A stretch of 36,739 nt of DNA, taken from Marilutibacter aestuarii (GTDB lineage Bacteria > Pseudomonadota > Gammaproteobacteria > Xanthomonadales > Xanthomonadaceae). The notes beneath the pieces are model-generated. The model worked only from the letters and a program-made list of their open reading frames with translations. It was not told where the DNA came from and searched no databases. The stretch lies in assembly GCF_006546775.1 (NCBI RefSeq), contig NZ_VICE01000128.1:1-36739 (forward strand). Reading direction: 5' to 3'. The position numbers and the translations under genes are program-made. Positions 17,301 to 25,618 of this stretch are shown here, in pieces. Numbering within the stretch: the stretch's first letter is position 1; each line of letters begins with the position of its first letter.

Positions 17301-18065
17301 GAGACCCGCGACGAGGACGACCTGCGCCACCTGCCCAACGCCCTCGGCGGCGCGCGTTCGGACGCCGACAGCGTGGCTTTCCTGCCGCTCGACGACGAGC
17401 GCCTGTCGCGCTCGCTGGACGAGCTGATCGCCCGCCGCATCAGCTTCCTGACCGAGTACCAGGACGCCGCCTACGCCGCACGCTATTCCAGCTTCGTCAC
17501 CCGCGTGCGCGATGCCGAGCAGGGCAAGGCGCCCGGCAGCACCGACCTCACCGAGGCGGTGGCGCGCTACGCGTTCAAGCTGATGGCCTACAAGGACGAG
17601 TACGAAGTCGCGCGCCTGTACACCAGCGGCGAGTTCCTGCGCCGGCTGGAGCAGCAGTTCGACGGCGACTTCAAGCTCAAGTTCCACCTCGCGCCGCCGT
17701 TGCTGGCGAAGAAGAACGACAAGGGCGAGCTGGTCAAGGCCGAGTACGGTCCCTGGGTGTTCACCGCGTTCAAGTGGCTGGCGAAGCTGCGCAAGCTGCG
17801 TGGCGGCACCTTCGACGTGTTCGGCTACACCGAAGAGCGCCGGATGGAGCGCCGCTTGATCGAGGAGTACGTCGCCACGGTCGAGTCGCTGTTGCCGACG
17901 CTCGACGCGGGCAATGTCGGCCTGGCCGCGGAGATCGCCTCGATCCCCGAGCACATCCGCGGCTACGGCCACGTCAAGGAAGCGCACCTGCACAAGGCCA
18001 AGGCCCGCGAGGCCGAGCTGCTGGCCGAGTGGGCGAACCCCCTGCGGGTGGTCCAGGTCGCCTGA
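14361..18065 (+). CDS. Indolepyruvate ferredoxin oxidoreductase (fused alpha/beta, 2-oxoacid:acceptor type)
   Basis: 1234 aa, starting at the ATG at 14361 with GGAG 6 nt upstream. Decarboxylates aryl or branched 2-oxoacids to acyl-CoA with thiamine diphosphate, passing electrons to ferredoxin or a similar acceptor. N-terminal pyrimidine-binding domain (SGYRGSPLGGFDLEL); thiamine-diphosphate region CSGCPHNTST (about 452) through GGIGCHYMVTWMDR and HMGGEGVTWAGQAAF. Cys-rich Fe-S site VCEGCGDCGKKSFC (about 652), with further Cys at NCNKDFSC and NGFCPSF. From about 738 a Rossmann-like gamma domain (ILITGVGGTGVVTIGALLG) typical of the IorB half. A monocistronic unit followed by a terminator. The exact 2-oxoacid preference is not visible. 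Confidence 0.92.
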   Translation: MTSTAELSSPASAGTSLTHGVNDPDYTLEHKYTRESGRIYLSGVQALVRLPLMQRLRDQAAGLDTAGFISGYRGSPLGGFDLELWRARKHLEASGVKFTPGLNEDLGATMVWGTQQTNLFEGAKVQGVYGMWYGKGPGVDRCGDVFKHANAAGTSPHGGVLALAADDHACRSSTLPHGSEHEFVSAMMPVLNPAGVQDILDMGLIGWAMSRYTGRWVGFKTIAETVESSASVDVNPLALQIVTPDDFELPPGGLNIRWPDPPLDQEMRLHQYAVKAAQAFARANRIDRMVIDSPNARLGIVTTGKSYLDVLQALEYLGLDERACADLGIRVYKVGMTWPLEPFGIRAFARGLQDIVVVEEKHSFIESQMKELFYNFDGERPSIVGKYNEGGEWILPSTSELTPARIAGVIAKRIQKFHDSEQMRDVLRWMEEKESALALPRAQFPRVPHYCSGCPHNTSTVVPDGSRALGGIGCHYMVTWMDRSTDTFTHMGGEGVTWAGQAAFTDTPHVFQNLGDGTYFHSGSLAIRQSIAAGVNITYKILYNDAVAMTGGQPVDGTLSVPQIAHQVRSEGVHAIVVVSDDVSKWRKRELFPSDVEFFDRKELDAVQKRLREVKGVSVLIYDQVCATEKRRRRKRGKMVDPAKRVVVNSLVCEGCGDCGKKSFCVSVLPKETEFGRKREIDQSNCNKDFSCVNGFCPSFVTVEGGGLKKKKAAASAKDRLNDLPMPTLPALDQPWNILITGVGGTGVVTIGALLGMAGHLEGKGATVLDQTGLAQKGGAVTTHIRIAKSPSDIHAVRIAAGEADLVLGCDMVVVNDYWALSKIREGRSQVVLNSYEAMPGTFTTRPDMQFPANDIIQAISTAMGSGTPHVVDATQVATALLGNAIGSNLFLLGYAWQQGLVPVSFEAIMRAVELNGAAIEMNKTAFAWGRLAVIDLPAVLAAAGITPNAPANDAQASVLPMLEPGAWENTEWGATSAPRETRDEDDLRHLPNALGGARSDADSVAFLPLDDERLSRSLDELIARRISFLTEYQDAAYAARYSSFVTRVRDAEQGKAPGSTDLTEAVARYAFKLMAYKDEYEVARLYTSGEFLRRLEQQFDGDFKLKFHLAPPLLAKKNDKGELVKAEYGPWVFTAFKWLAKLRKLRGGTFDVFGYTEERRMERRLIEEYVATVESLLPTLDAGNVGLAAEIASIPEHIRGYGHVKEAHLHKAKAREAELLAEWANPLRVVQVA

Positions 18066-18091
18066 GTCCAGGCGAACCAGGTGTCACGAAG

Positions 18092-18115
18092 AAGCCCCGC
18101 GATGCGGGGCTTTTT
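18092..18115 (+). terminator. Rho-independent terminator after the ferredoxin oxidoreductase
   Basis: AAGCCCCGC-GAT-GCGGGGCTT followed by further Ts (18111-18115), 27 bp past the stop. A GC-rich stem with a short loop and U-tract in the right orientation. Confidence 0.9.
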
Positions 18116-18175
18116 CGTGGGCGCGGCCCGTGTTGCACCTTGCGAAGAGAACACTGTCTCGCGGAACCCGCGCTC

Positions 18176-18329
18176 CGTCATCCCAGCGAACGCTGGGATC
18201 CAGCCTTCCGGACAGGTAACGGCCAGCCATCGACACGACACGCGAGGTCGAGGTGCATCGAAACCCGAATGCGGTTCGTTGTCCGCGCAGGCGCCCAAGA
18301 ACTGGATCCCAGCGTTCGCTGGGATGACG
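18176..18329. repeat. Paired inverted repeat, family B, second copy
   Basis: The unit at 18176-18204 (CGTCATCCCAGCGAACGCTG onward) recurs inverted at 18302-18329, with about 97 bp between. Same architecture as 4994-5145; the two hairpin loops differ consistently (GCGAACGC here, GCGCACGC there) in both arms of each copy. Confidence 0.7.
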
Positions 18330-18350
18330 GTCTGGGGGGGTCCTAGCGAC

Positions 18351-18436
18351 CGTAGGATGGGTAGCGCGAAGCAAAACCCATCATTCTTATCGCGTGCGGG
18401 TGCGACGGTGGGTTTCGCCTTTGGCGCTACCCACCC
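18351..18436. repeat. Paired inverted hairpin repeat, family A, third copy
   Basis: Hairpins at 18356-18382 (GATGGGT...ACCCATC, inner GCGCGAAGC) and 18407-18435 (GGTGGGT...ACCCACC, inner CGCCTTTGGCG) are opposed. In the second hairpin both arms carry the matching change (GGTGGG/CCCACC), preserving pairing. They lie directly before the stop end of the M61 peptidase gene and next to the family B pair. Confidence 0.7.
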
Positions 18437-18466
18437 TGCGAAGCAGCCGTGGACGGCGGGACGGAA

Positions 18467-20395
18467 TCAGAGCGGCTTGAGGATGTCGGCCAGGCGGTCG
18501 GTACGGCCGGGGATGCGCTCCAGGTGCGGATACTTGAGGCCTTCGCGGTAGTCGACGGCCACCGTCTTGACCACGTCACCGTGCTTGACGACGAGCTCGA
18601 CCAGCGGCCCGCCGGCCTGCGCGGCCTTGATCGCATCGTCGAGCAGCGCCGGTTCGAAGGCGTAGCCGTTCACCGCGAGCAGGATCGCGCCCTCGGTGAT
18701 GCCGGCGTCGAACGCCGGGCCGTCCCAGCGCACGCCGGAGACGACCGCGTCCTCGAGCCGCACAGCCAACCCGATCGAGGCGGTGTAGTCGGCCAGCTTG
18801 CGCTGGGCCAGCAGCGCCTTGTGGAAGGGGCTCGGCGTATCGCGGTAGGCCAGGCGCCAGCCCGCGGCCTCCAGGCCGTCCAGCGGCGGGCGGTGGGCCT
18901 CGATCCGGCTGCGCAGGAACGTCGCCCAGTCGAAGCTCGCCACGCCCTCCAGGGTCGCGACGACGTCGTCGAAGTCGTAGGGCTTGACCTCCCAATGGCC
19001 GTCGTCGCCGCCGAAGAACGCCTCGGCGAAGTCGTCCAGCGAGCGCCGCTCCTTGCTCAGCTCGCGCAGCTTGGCGTCGACCGACAGCCACACCAGCGCC
19101 CCGGCGTTGTAGTAGTCCTCGCTGAGCTGGTAGCTGCGCCAGGGCTGGGGGCGGCGCATGGCGATGATCGGATCGTGGGTGGTGTCGAGCACGCTGCGCC
19201 AGTCCAGGCCGGGTCGGTCGACGGCGTAGGTGGCGGCGACCAGGGCCAGCTGGGCCATCGCGTCGTCTCGGCTCCACAGCCCCGAGCGCGCCGCGAGCAC
19301 CATGCCCCAGTACTGGGTCTGCCCTTCGTAGACCCAGAGCAGCTCGTCGCGCATCGGCACCTGGAAGTTCGGCGTGGCCAGGCCTTCGGGGCGGCGGAAC
19401 TTGCCGTTCCAGGAGTGCACGAACTCGTGCGGGAGCAGGTCGCGCGAAGCGACTTGGGCGTCCCAGTCGGTGAAATAGCCCGGCGCCACGCCATTCTCGC
19501 TGGAGCGGTGGTGCTCCAGGCCGATGCCGCCCATGCGGTCGGAGAGCGAGAACAGGAAGTCGTAGTGGTCGAAGTGCCGCGAGCCGAACAGCCGGTAGGC
19601 CTGCTGGACCAGCGCGCGATGCGCCTTCAACTGCGCGTCGCTGGCTTCCAGGTAGCGCGGCGCGTCGGCCACGATGTCCAGGTGGACCGGTTGCCTTGCG
19701 CCCGGGTCCAGGTCGACCCGGCGGAAGTGGCGGCCGGCGAACACCGGCGAGTCCTGCAGGGTCTCGAAATCGACCTCGCCGTAGCGCAACGTGTCGCCGC
19801 TGCGCGCCTGCAGTTCCAGCGCGGTCCCGGCCTGCCAGCCGGGCGGCAGGACCAGGGTGGGCGCGAAGCGGATGCGGTCGGCCGCGTGGTTGGCCGGGTA
19901 CAGCGCGACCGTGTTCCATTGCAGGTTGAGCATGTCCGAGGTCATGACCACCCGGCCCTGGGCCTCCGAGGTGGGCGTGAGCATGTCGAACTCGACGTCC
20001 AGCGACGCCACGCCTTCGGGCACCTCGAGCATGAAGGCGAAGACCTCGCCCGGGTCGCGGGTCCAGTGCAGCGGCCGGCCGTTGCCGCGGATGCGCAGGC
20101 CGGCAAGCTTGTGGATTGGACCGTCGGCGCGATGCTTGCCGGGGATCCACTTGGGGAACAGCAGCGTCAACGGCCCGGGCGAGACCGGGATCGACTGGCG
20201 CACGTGGAAGACGCGGCGCGCGGTGTCGGTGGCGTCGACCGTCAGCGCGATCGTGCCGGGCCAGGCCTGTCCGGGCGATGCGGGCGTGCCCCAGTCGACG
20301 GCGGGCGCGGGCGCCTGGGCGGACGCGACCCCCGGCAGGGACAGGGCGAGGGCGGAAACGAGGGCAAGCGACAGCGGTACGGCGGCACGACGCAT
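18467..20395 (-). CDS. Exported M61-family (glycyl aminopeptidase-like) metallopeptidase with PDZ domain
   Basis: 642 aa from ATG 20395. The signal peptide MRRAAVPLSLALVSALALSL...ASA is followed by an N-terminal beta domain. The catalytic domain carries GGIGLEHH (about 288, the M61 GGxEH-type substrate motif) and the zinc motif HEFVHSWNGKFRRP (about 323, HExxH) with the downstream Glu in LLWVYEGQTQYWG. A PDZ domain lies near the C-terminus (about 535-640: DAVVSGVRWDGPAFDAGITEGAILLAVNGYAF). Predicted periplasmic or cell-surface peptidase. Longer in-frame starts read through non-coding sequence and are rejected because the signal peptide fixes the start. Confidence 0.92.
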   Translation of the reverse strand: MRRAAVPLSLALVSALALSLPGVASAQAPAPAVDWGTPASPGQAWPGTIALTVDATDTARRVFHVRQSIPVSPGPLTLLFPKWIPGKHRADGPIHKLAGLRIRGNGRPLHWTRDPGEVFAFMLEVPEGVASLDVEFDMLTPTSEAQGRVVMTSDMLNLQWNTVALYPANHAADRIRFAPTLVLPPGWQAGTALELQARSGDTLRYGEVDFETLQDSPVFAGRHFRRVDLDPGARQPVHLDIVADAPRYLEASDAQLKAHRALVQQAYRLFGSRHFDHYDFLFSLSDRMGGIGLEHHRSSENGVAPGYFTDWDAQVASRDLLPHEFVHSWNGKFRRPEGLATPNFQVPMRDELLWVYEGQTQYWGMVLAARSGLWSRDDAMAQLALVAATYAVDRPGLDWRSVLDTTHDPIIAMRRPQPWRSYQLSEDYYNAGALVWLSVDAKLRELSKERRSLDDFAEAFFGGDDGHWEVKPYDFDDVVATLEGVASFDWATFLRSRIEAHRPPLDGLEAAGWRLAYRDTPSPFHKALLAQRKLADYTASIGLAVRLEDAVVSGVRWDGPAFDAGITEGAILLAVNGYAFEPALLDDAIKAAQAGGPLVELVVKHGDVVKTVAVDYREGLKYPHLERIPGRTDRLADILKPL

Positions 20396-20487
20396 CAACG
20401 GGCTCCAGGCAGCTCGACGGACCGGCCATGCTACCGGCGCGCGCGGTGGCACCGCCCCTGCCATTGGACCCAAGCCGCGGCCGGGGA

Positions 20488-20907
20488 TCAATCGACCGTG
20501 CAGGTCAGTTCGAACGCGATCGAGCTGTTCGCCGGCAGCGTGGGGATCGCCACGCCGGCGGCGAGCGCGCTCACCAGTGCGGCGCCGGTGGCCGCCGGGC
20601 AAACCGCGCCGCCGCTGGCATTGCCGCAACTGGCGGTGGTGCAGGTCAGCCCGGTCGGGGCCGGGTTCTGGACGACGGCGCCGTCCGCCGCGTCGGGGCC
20701 CGCGTTGGCGACGGTGATGGTGTAGATCGTCTGCGCGCCCTGGGCGAGGGTGTCGTCGGGCAGGTCGACGCCGCCGGGATTGTTGGCGTTGGTGATGCTC
20801 AGGTTCGCCTCGGGATTGCGCACGTCCCCGGAGGTGCGGGCGAGGTTGTACCGGCACTTCGCCCCCTGGCGCCGAGGCTGGATCCCTTGCGCATATGGCC
20901 GGGACAT
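20488..20907 (-). pseudogene. Single DUF11 domain, probable C-terminal remnant of a surface/adhesin-like protein
   Basis: From an ATG at 20907 the reading frame gives 139 aa. About 105 of these form one DUF11 unit: ANLSITNANNPGG, QTIYTITVANAGPDAADGAVVQNPAPTGLTC, CPAATGAALVSALAAGVAIPTLPANSSIAFELTCTVD. DUF11 domains normally occur in tandem in large exported proteins. Here there is only one, without a signal peptide, and the preceding 30 residues (MSRPYAQGIQPRRQGAKC...) look unlike any domain. It is probably the decayed end of a larger gene lost by deletion. It could still be expressed, but the start is doubtful. No frameshift was reconstructed. Confidence 0.5.
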
Positions 20908-20969
20908 GGCGTCCGCCTGGACCACTGCCATGCACGCAGCGCTCACACCGCGGGCGGGTACCGGCGACC

Positions 20970-22529
20970 TCAGGTCGTGTCGCCGTCCGTGGCGCTGGCC
21001 GTGCCGCGCTCGCGCTCCAGCCAGCGCTTTTCGGCCCGGTAGAGCTCGCGTGCCTCCAGGTCCCAGGCGCGCATGTCGGCCGAAAGCACGCGGTGCAGGG
21101 AGACGACCACCAGCACCATCAGCAAGGCGAACGGCAGTGCCGCGACGATGACCACCGCCTGCAGCGCCTCCAGCCCGCCGGCGGCGAGCAGCGCGGTCGC
21201 CACCGCCGCCTGCAGCACGCCCCAGGTGATGCGCCGCGACAGGGGCGGCTCCTCGGCGCTCTCGCTGGACATGCTCGCCAGCACCAGGGTCGCCGAGTCG
21301 GCCGATGTCACGAAGAAGCTCATCAGCAGGATGATCGCGACCCAGGCCAGCACGGTCGCCATCGGCAACAGGTCGGTCATCGCGAACAGGACGTTCTGGT
21401 AGCCGCGCGCCAGCGCCGAGAGCAGGTCGGCATGATCGAACATCTCCGCGTGCAGCACGGTGCCGCCGAAGCCGGAGAACCACAGGAAGCTCACCATCGC
21501 CGGCGCGCAGACCACGCCGAGCAGGAACTCGCGCACCGTGCGGCCGTAGGAGATCTTGGCGAAGAAGGCGCCGACGAAGGGCGCCCAGGCGATCCACCAG
21601 GCCCAGTAGAAGATGGTCCAGTCGCCGACCCAGGCGCGCTGCGAGAACGGCGTCATCCGCAGGCTCATCGAAGGCAACAGGTTCAGGTAGCTGCCGAGCG
21701 TGGTGGTCAGGGTCTCGAAGATGAAGGCGGTCGGACCGAGCACGACGACGAAGGCGAGCAGGAGGGTGGCGATGGCCAGGTTGAGGTTGGACAACCACTT
21801 GATGCCGCGCTGCAGGCCGGTCGCGCTGGACGCCATGTAGAGCACGAAGGCCACGGCGATCACCGACAGCTGGGTGCCCAGCGTGGCCGGGATGCGGGTG
21901 ACATGGCCCAGTCCGGCGGTGATCTGGGTCGCGCCGAAGCCCAGCGTCGTGGCGACGCCGACCGCGGTGGCGACCACGGCGAGGACGTCGATCGCCTGGC
22001 CGGCCGGTCCGCGCACGTGGCGGCCGAACAAGGGCTCGACCAGGTCGCTGACCAGTCCTCGCGCCTTGCGGTTGAACTGGAACCAGGCCATCGCCAGGCC
22101 CATCAGCGCATAGATCGCCCAGGGATGCAGGCCCCAGTGGAAGAACACGTAGCGCATCGCCGCGCGCGCGGCGGCGTTGGTTTCCGGCGTGATGCCTTCC
22201 GGGGGCCGCTGGAAATGCGACAGCGGCTCGGCCGCGCCCCAGAACACCAGGCCGATGCCCATGCCGGCGGAAAACAGCATCGCGAACCACGAGCCGCGGG
22301 AGAACTCGGGCTCGGCGTCATGGCCGCCGATCCGCAGGCGGCCCAGGCGGCCGAAGGCGAGGTAGGCCAGGAAGACGAGCACGCCGAACACGATCACCAG
22401 GTACAGCCAGCCGGCCCCGGACAGCGTCGCGAGCTGGACCCGGGCGCTCAGGGCGCCGAAGGCCTCCGGCGCCAGGACGCCGGCCAGCACCAGCAGCGTC
22501 AGCAAGGCGACGGATACACGGAAAACCAC
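20970..22529 (-). CDS. BCCT-family betaine/carnitine/choline transporter
   Basis: 519 aa starting at a GTG (22529) with GGGGAGAG upstream. Sodium- or proton-coupled uptake of trimethylammonium compatible solutes across the inner membrane. About 12 TM segments. Family signatures are the glycine stretch AGMGIGLVFWGAAEP (about 88-102) and the TM8 Trp-rich motif DWTIFYWAWWIAWAPFVGAF with GRTVREF after it. The C-terminal tail is short and charged (AEKRWLERERGT), without the long osmosensing helix of BetP. No bet biosynthesis genes adjoin. The exact substrate is not determinable by eye. Confidence 0.93.
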   Translation of the reverse strand: MVFRVSVALLTLLVLAGVLAPEAFGALSARVQLATLSGAGWLYLVIVFGVLVFLAYLAFGRLGRLRIGGHDAEPEFSRGSWFAMLFSAGMGIGLVFWGAAEPLSHFQRPPEGITPETNAAARAAMRYVFFHWGLHPWAIYALMGLAMAWFQFNRKARGLVSDLVEPLFGRHVRGPAGQAIDVLAVVATAVGVATTLGFGATQITAGLGHVTRIPATLGTQLSVIAVAFVLYMASSATGLQRGIKWLSNLNLAIATLLLAFVVVLGPTAFIFETLTTTLGSYLNLLPSMSLRMTPFSQRAWVGDWTIFYWAWWIAWAPFVGAFFAKISYGRTVREFLLGVVCAPAMVSFLWFSGFGGTVLHAEMFDHADLLSALARGYQNVLFAMTDLLPMATVLAWVAIILLMSFFVTSADSATLVLASMSSESAEEPPLSRRITWGVLQAAVATALLAAGGLEALQAVVIVAALPFALLMVLVVVSLHRVLSADMRAWDLEARELYRAEKRWLERERGTASATDGDTT

Positions 22530-22629
22530 TGCACTCTCCCCGTTTCGGAACCGCGACCGCGGGCGCCGAGGCAGGCACCGTCGCGATCATGCGGGTCCGA
22601 TGGTACCCCCCGCCCCCGTTACGGCACCG

Positions 22630-23265
22630 TCACCGCTGGCGCCGCCAGGCCAGGCAGCGGTTGTGGGCGGGCATCTCGACGTCTTCGAGCAGGACCAGTC
22701 CCACCGCGCGCGCCAGTGCGTCGACCGCCTCGAAATCGCGGATGCCCGAGCGCGGGTCGCGCGCCTTCAACCAGTCGTCGAAGGCGGCATTGCTCGGACT
22801 GGTGAAACGCCCATCGCGATTGAACGGCCCGTAGGCCACGACGGCCGCGTCGGCAGTCATCAGGGCACCCAGGCCGGCGAAGCAGGCTTCCACCTCGGGC
22901 CAGCCCATGATGTGCAGGGTGTTGGCGGTGAAGACCGCATCATGCCCCCCGGGGCTTTCCGCCGGCGCCGGCAGCGGCGGGTAGAGGCCGGGCACGGGGG
23001 CCACGACGGCGGCCAGTTCCCGCGCCGGCGGCGTGTTCGGCAGGCCGGCCTCGTCGAGCCACTGTGCGATCCCGGGGAGCGCATCGGCACGATCGGTGCA
23101 CTGCCACTGCAGCCACGGCATCGCGGCGGCGAAATGCACTGCATGCTGGCCGGTGCCGCTGCCGATCTCGAGCACGTGCCGCGCCCCGGCGAAATGCCGG
23201 CGCAGGACGGGCAGGATCGCGTCGCGGTTGCGCTCGCAGGACGGTGCGAAGGGTTTGTCGGTCAT
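22630..23265 (-). CDS. DUF938-family SAM-dependent methyltransferase-like protein
   Basis: 211 aa from ATG 23265 (MTDKPFAPSCERNRDAIL). The N-terminal PSCERNRDAILPVL is the hallmark of DUF938/UPF0585. The SAM motif HVLEIGSGTGQHAVHFA is at about 30-45, an acidic strand-2 end at CTDRAD, then AVFTANTLHIMGWPEVEACFAGL and VVAYGPFNRDGRFTSPSNAAFDDWLKARDP. Substrate unknown. Longer in-frame starts at the left add sequence without ribosome support. Confidence 0.85.
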   Translation of the reverse strand: MTDKPFAPSCERNRDAILPVLRRHFAGARHVLEIGSGTGQHAVHFAAAMPWLQWQCTDRADALPGIAQWLDEAGLPNTPPARELAAVVAPVPGLYPPLPAPAESPGGHDAVFTANTLHIMGWPEVEACFAGLGALMTADAAVVAYGPFNRDGRFTSPSNAAFDDWLKARDPRSGIRDFEAVDALARAVGLVLLEDVEMPAHNRCLAWRRQR

Positions 23266-23522
23266 GGACGGGTTCGGAAGGGGTCGGGAGGGGGGTCGCG
23301 GCGACGCGCGGTTGGCCCCGGTCACCGCCCACCATACGCCAGCGTGTCGCAGAGTCTCGACGCAGCGCGTCATGGGGCGGCGGGCCATGGTCCGCAAATC
23401 CGTCAGGGGAACGACCCCGGTCACAGATTGCCCACACGCGGTCTGCGCTGTCGCCCTGATTGTCCCGCAGGCGGGGTAGAAACGCCGGGCAGGGGAGATT
23501 TCAGACAGGGAGTCCAGTCACG

Positions 23523-25505
23523 ATGAACAGACGCATCACCTTCGCCGCCACCGTGCTCGCCACCTCGCTGGGCGCCGCGTTCTGCACCCCGGCCGCGATC
23601 GCGGCACCGGCCGCAAGCGACCCCGCCGCGCCCGCCGACGCCGCCATGCAGCGACGCCTTGCCGCCGAGGAGGCCGCCCTGCGACCGCAGCGGATCGCGT
23701 TCCAGGGGTATTTCCGCCAGGCCTACGCGCGCTATCCGGCGATTCCCGCCGGCACGCTGGAAGCCATCGCCTACGTGCAGAGCCGCTGGATGCAGCTACA
23801 ACCCGAGGCGGCCGACTCGCAGGGCGAACGCCACCTGCACATGCCCTTCGCCCACGGCGTCATGGGCCTCTACGCCGGCGAAGGCTTCGCCGACCAGGTG
23901 GGCGAAGCCGCGCACCTGCTGGGCGTGGAGCGCACCCAGGTCATGCGCGATGCGCGCCTGAACATCCTCGGCGCCGCCGCCCTGCTCGACCGGGAGATCC
24001 GGCGCGACCTCGGTGCGCCGGAGCTCGCACGCGCAGGCGGCAAACCGGTGGCCAGCCGCGGCGTCGCCCCGGAACGGATCCGTCCGGCGCTGATGCGCTA
24101 CGCCGGCTTCTCGTCCTCGCCCGCCGACGCCGCGCGCGCCAGCGCCGCCGGCGACTACGCACGCACCAGTTTCGCCTACGACGTCCTGCTCGCGCAGGAT
24201 CGCGGCGTCAACGATCGCGGGATCGTGGTCCCCGAGCGCGCCATCGCCTGGGAGGCAGCGTTCGAACCGGACCAGCTGGTGATGTTGCGCGCCCCGATGC
24301 TGCGGCTCGACGCCGCGCGCGACCGCATCGACCTGGGGCCCTACCGCGTCGACCCGCTGAGCGAGACGCTGCAGCGCAGCGATGCCGGGGGCGGCGAGCC
24401 CGGGGCCGGTGGCGGCAAGCTCGCGCCGGCGGCGACCGACGTCGGCATCCAGAGCACCGACTACGGTCCCGCGCTGTGGGTGCCCTCGCCGTACTACCGC
24501 TCGCGCAGCAGCTACAGCTCGGTGACCATCCACACGGCCCAGGGCAGCTACGCGGGCACCATCAACTGGTTCAAGAGCAACCCCTACAGCGTCAGCGCGC
24601 ACTACGTGATCCGCAGTTCCGACGGCCAGGTCACGCAGATGGTACGCAACGCCAATGGCGCCCACCACGTCGGCGTCCACAACGGCACCACCCTGGGCAT
24701 CGAGCACGAGGGCTACGTCAACAACAGTTCCTGGTACACCACCGCGATGTACAACAGCTCCGCGGCCCTGGTGCGCAGCTTCTGCAGCAAGTACTCGGCG
24801 ATCAGCTGCGCGAACGCCTACAACGGACCCGCGCACAGCGGCGTGGTCGTGCTCTCGACCTCCATCGACGTCAAGGGCCACCAGCACTACAGCAGCCAGA
24901 CCCACACCGACCCGGGGATCAACTGGGACTGGCGGCGCTACTACACCCTGCTCAACCCGGGCAGCGGCGGCACCACGAAATACCTGGACCGCTTCGAGAG
25001 CAGCGTGGGCCACTTCACCACCAGTCCCACGTACTCGGGCAGCACCCGCGGCATTTCCACCGCCTCGAGCGCGACCCGCACGTGCAGCACGCGCAAGAAC
25101 GGCAGTTGCGCCCTGCGCGTGCTGCTCAAGGACAACGCCTCCAGCAGCGCCAACTGGTCGGTGCGCCTGTTGTCGGGCGCCGGCAATCCCGGCAGCAACA
25201 CCGCCCTGACCCGCGCCAACGGCAAGATCGGGTTCTGGGTCTACGCCGGCGGCAGCGGGATGAAGGTCGGGGTCGGCATCGACGACAGCGACGGCACCGA
25301 GCGTTCGACCACGCGCACCCTGGCGGCCAACACCTGGACCTACGTGTCCTGGTCGCTGACCGACGCCGCGCAGTGGAATGCCTGGGTCGGCGGCAACGGC
25401 GCGATCACTGCCGGCACGGTGAAACTGGACGCCATCTGGCTCGAGCGCGCGCAGACGTCCTATGACGTCAATGTCTACGTCGACGACGTGCAGATCCGCA
25501 ACTGA
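23523..25505 (+). CDS. Exported N-acetylmuramoyl-L-alanine amidase (Amidase_2) with degenerate lysozyme-like N-terminal domain
   Basis: 660 aa. Signal peptide (residues 1 to about 28). Residues 55-180 resemble a lytic-transglycosylase fold (TLEAIAYVQSRW, GVMGLYAG, NILGAAALL), but the position of the catalytic Glu is Gln86. About 310-475 is an Amidase_2/PGRP-like zinc domain: SVTIHTAQGSYAGTINWF (H337), GIEHEGY, GHQHYSSQTHTDPG (H453, D463), with AmpD-like 10-residue spacing between the last two ligands. These enzymes cleave the amide between MurNAc and L-Ala. The C-terminal 170 residues form a beta-rich, carbohydrate-binding-like module (KIGFWVYAGGSGMKVGVGIDD). Predicted secreted bacteriolytic or cell-wall-remodelling enzyme. 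Confidence 0.88.
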   Translation: MNRRITFAATVLATSLGAAFCTPAAIAAPAASDPAAPADAAMQRRLAAEEAALRPQRIAFQGYFRQAYARYPAIPAGTLEAIAYVQSRWMQLQPEAADSQGERHLHMPFAHGVMGLYAGEGFADQVGEAAHLLGVERTQVMRDARLNILGAAALLDREIRRDLGAPELARAGGKPVASRGVAPERIRPALMRYAGFSSSPADAARASAAGDYARTSFAYDVLLAQDRGVNDRGIVVPERAIAWEAAFEPDQLVMLRAPMLRLDAARDRIDLGPYRVDPLSETLQRSDAGGGEPGAGGGKLAPAATDVGIQSTDYGPALWVPSPYYRSRSSYSSVTIHTAQGSYAGTINWFKSNPYSVSAHYVIRSSDGQVTQMVRNANGAHHVGVHNGTTLGIEHEGYVNNSSWYTTAMYNSSAALVRSFCSKYSAISCANAYNGPAHSGVVVLSTSIDVKGHQHYSSQTHTDPGINWDWRRYYTLLNPGSGGTTKYLDRFESSVGHFTTSPTYSGSTRGISTASSATRTCSTRKNGSCALRVLLKDNASSSANWSVRLLSGAGNPGSNTALTRANGKIGFWVYAGGSGMKVGVGIDDSDGTERSTTRTLAANTWTYVSWSLTDAAQWNAWVGGNGAITAGTVKLDAIWLERAQTSYDVNVYVDDVQIRN

Positions 25506-25618
25506 GGGCGGCCCGACGACCCGCGGCGGTCCCGTCGCGGGTCGTGAGGGGGAATGAGGGAAGGGGAAGGCGCGGCCGGGTTGCGCGGGACGGACGGAAG
25601 CGAGCGAGGATCAGCGGT

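Noticed and set aside
14076-17993. 1305-codon open frame on the minus strand
   Set aside because: It is antisense to the indolepyruvate oxidoreductase, whose motifs are unmistakable. The translated product is rich in His, Arg, Val and Ala without domains, as expected from an open complementary frame in GC-rich DNA.
18449-20725. 758-codon plus-strand open frame
   Set aside because: Antisense to the M61 peptidase with its signal peptide and HExxH motif; no domain content.
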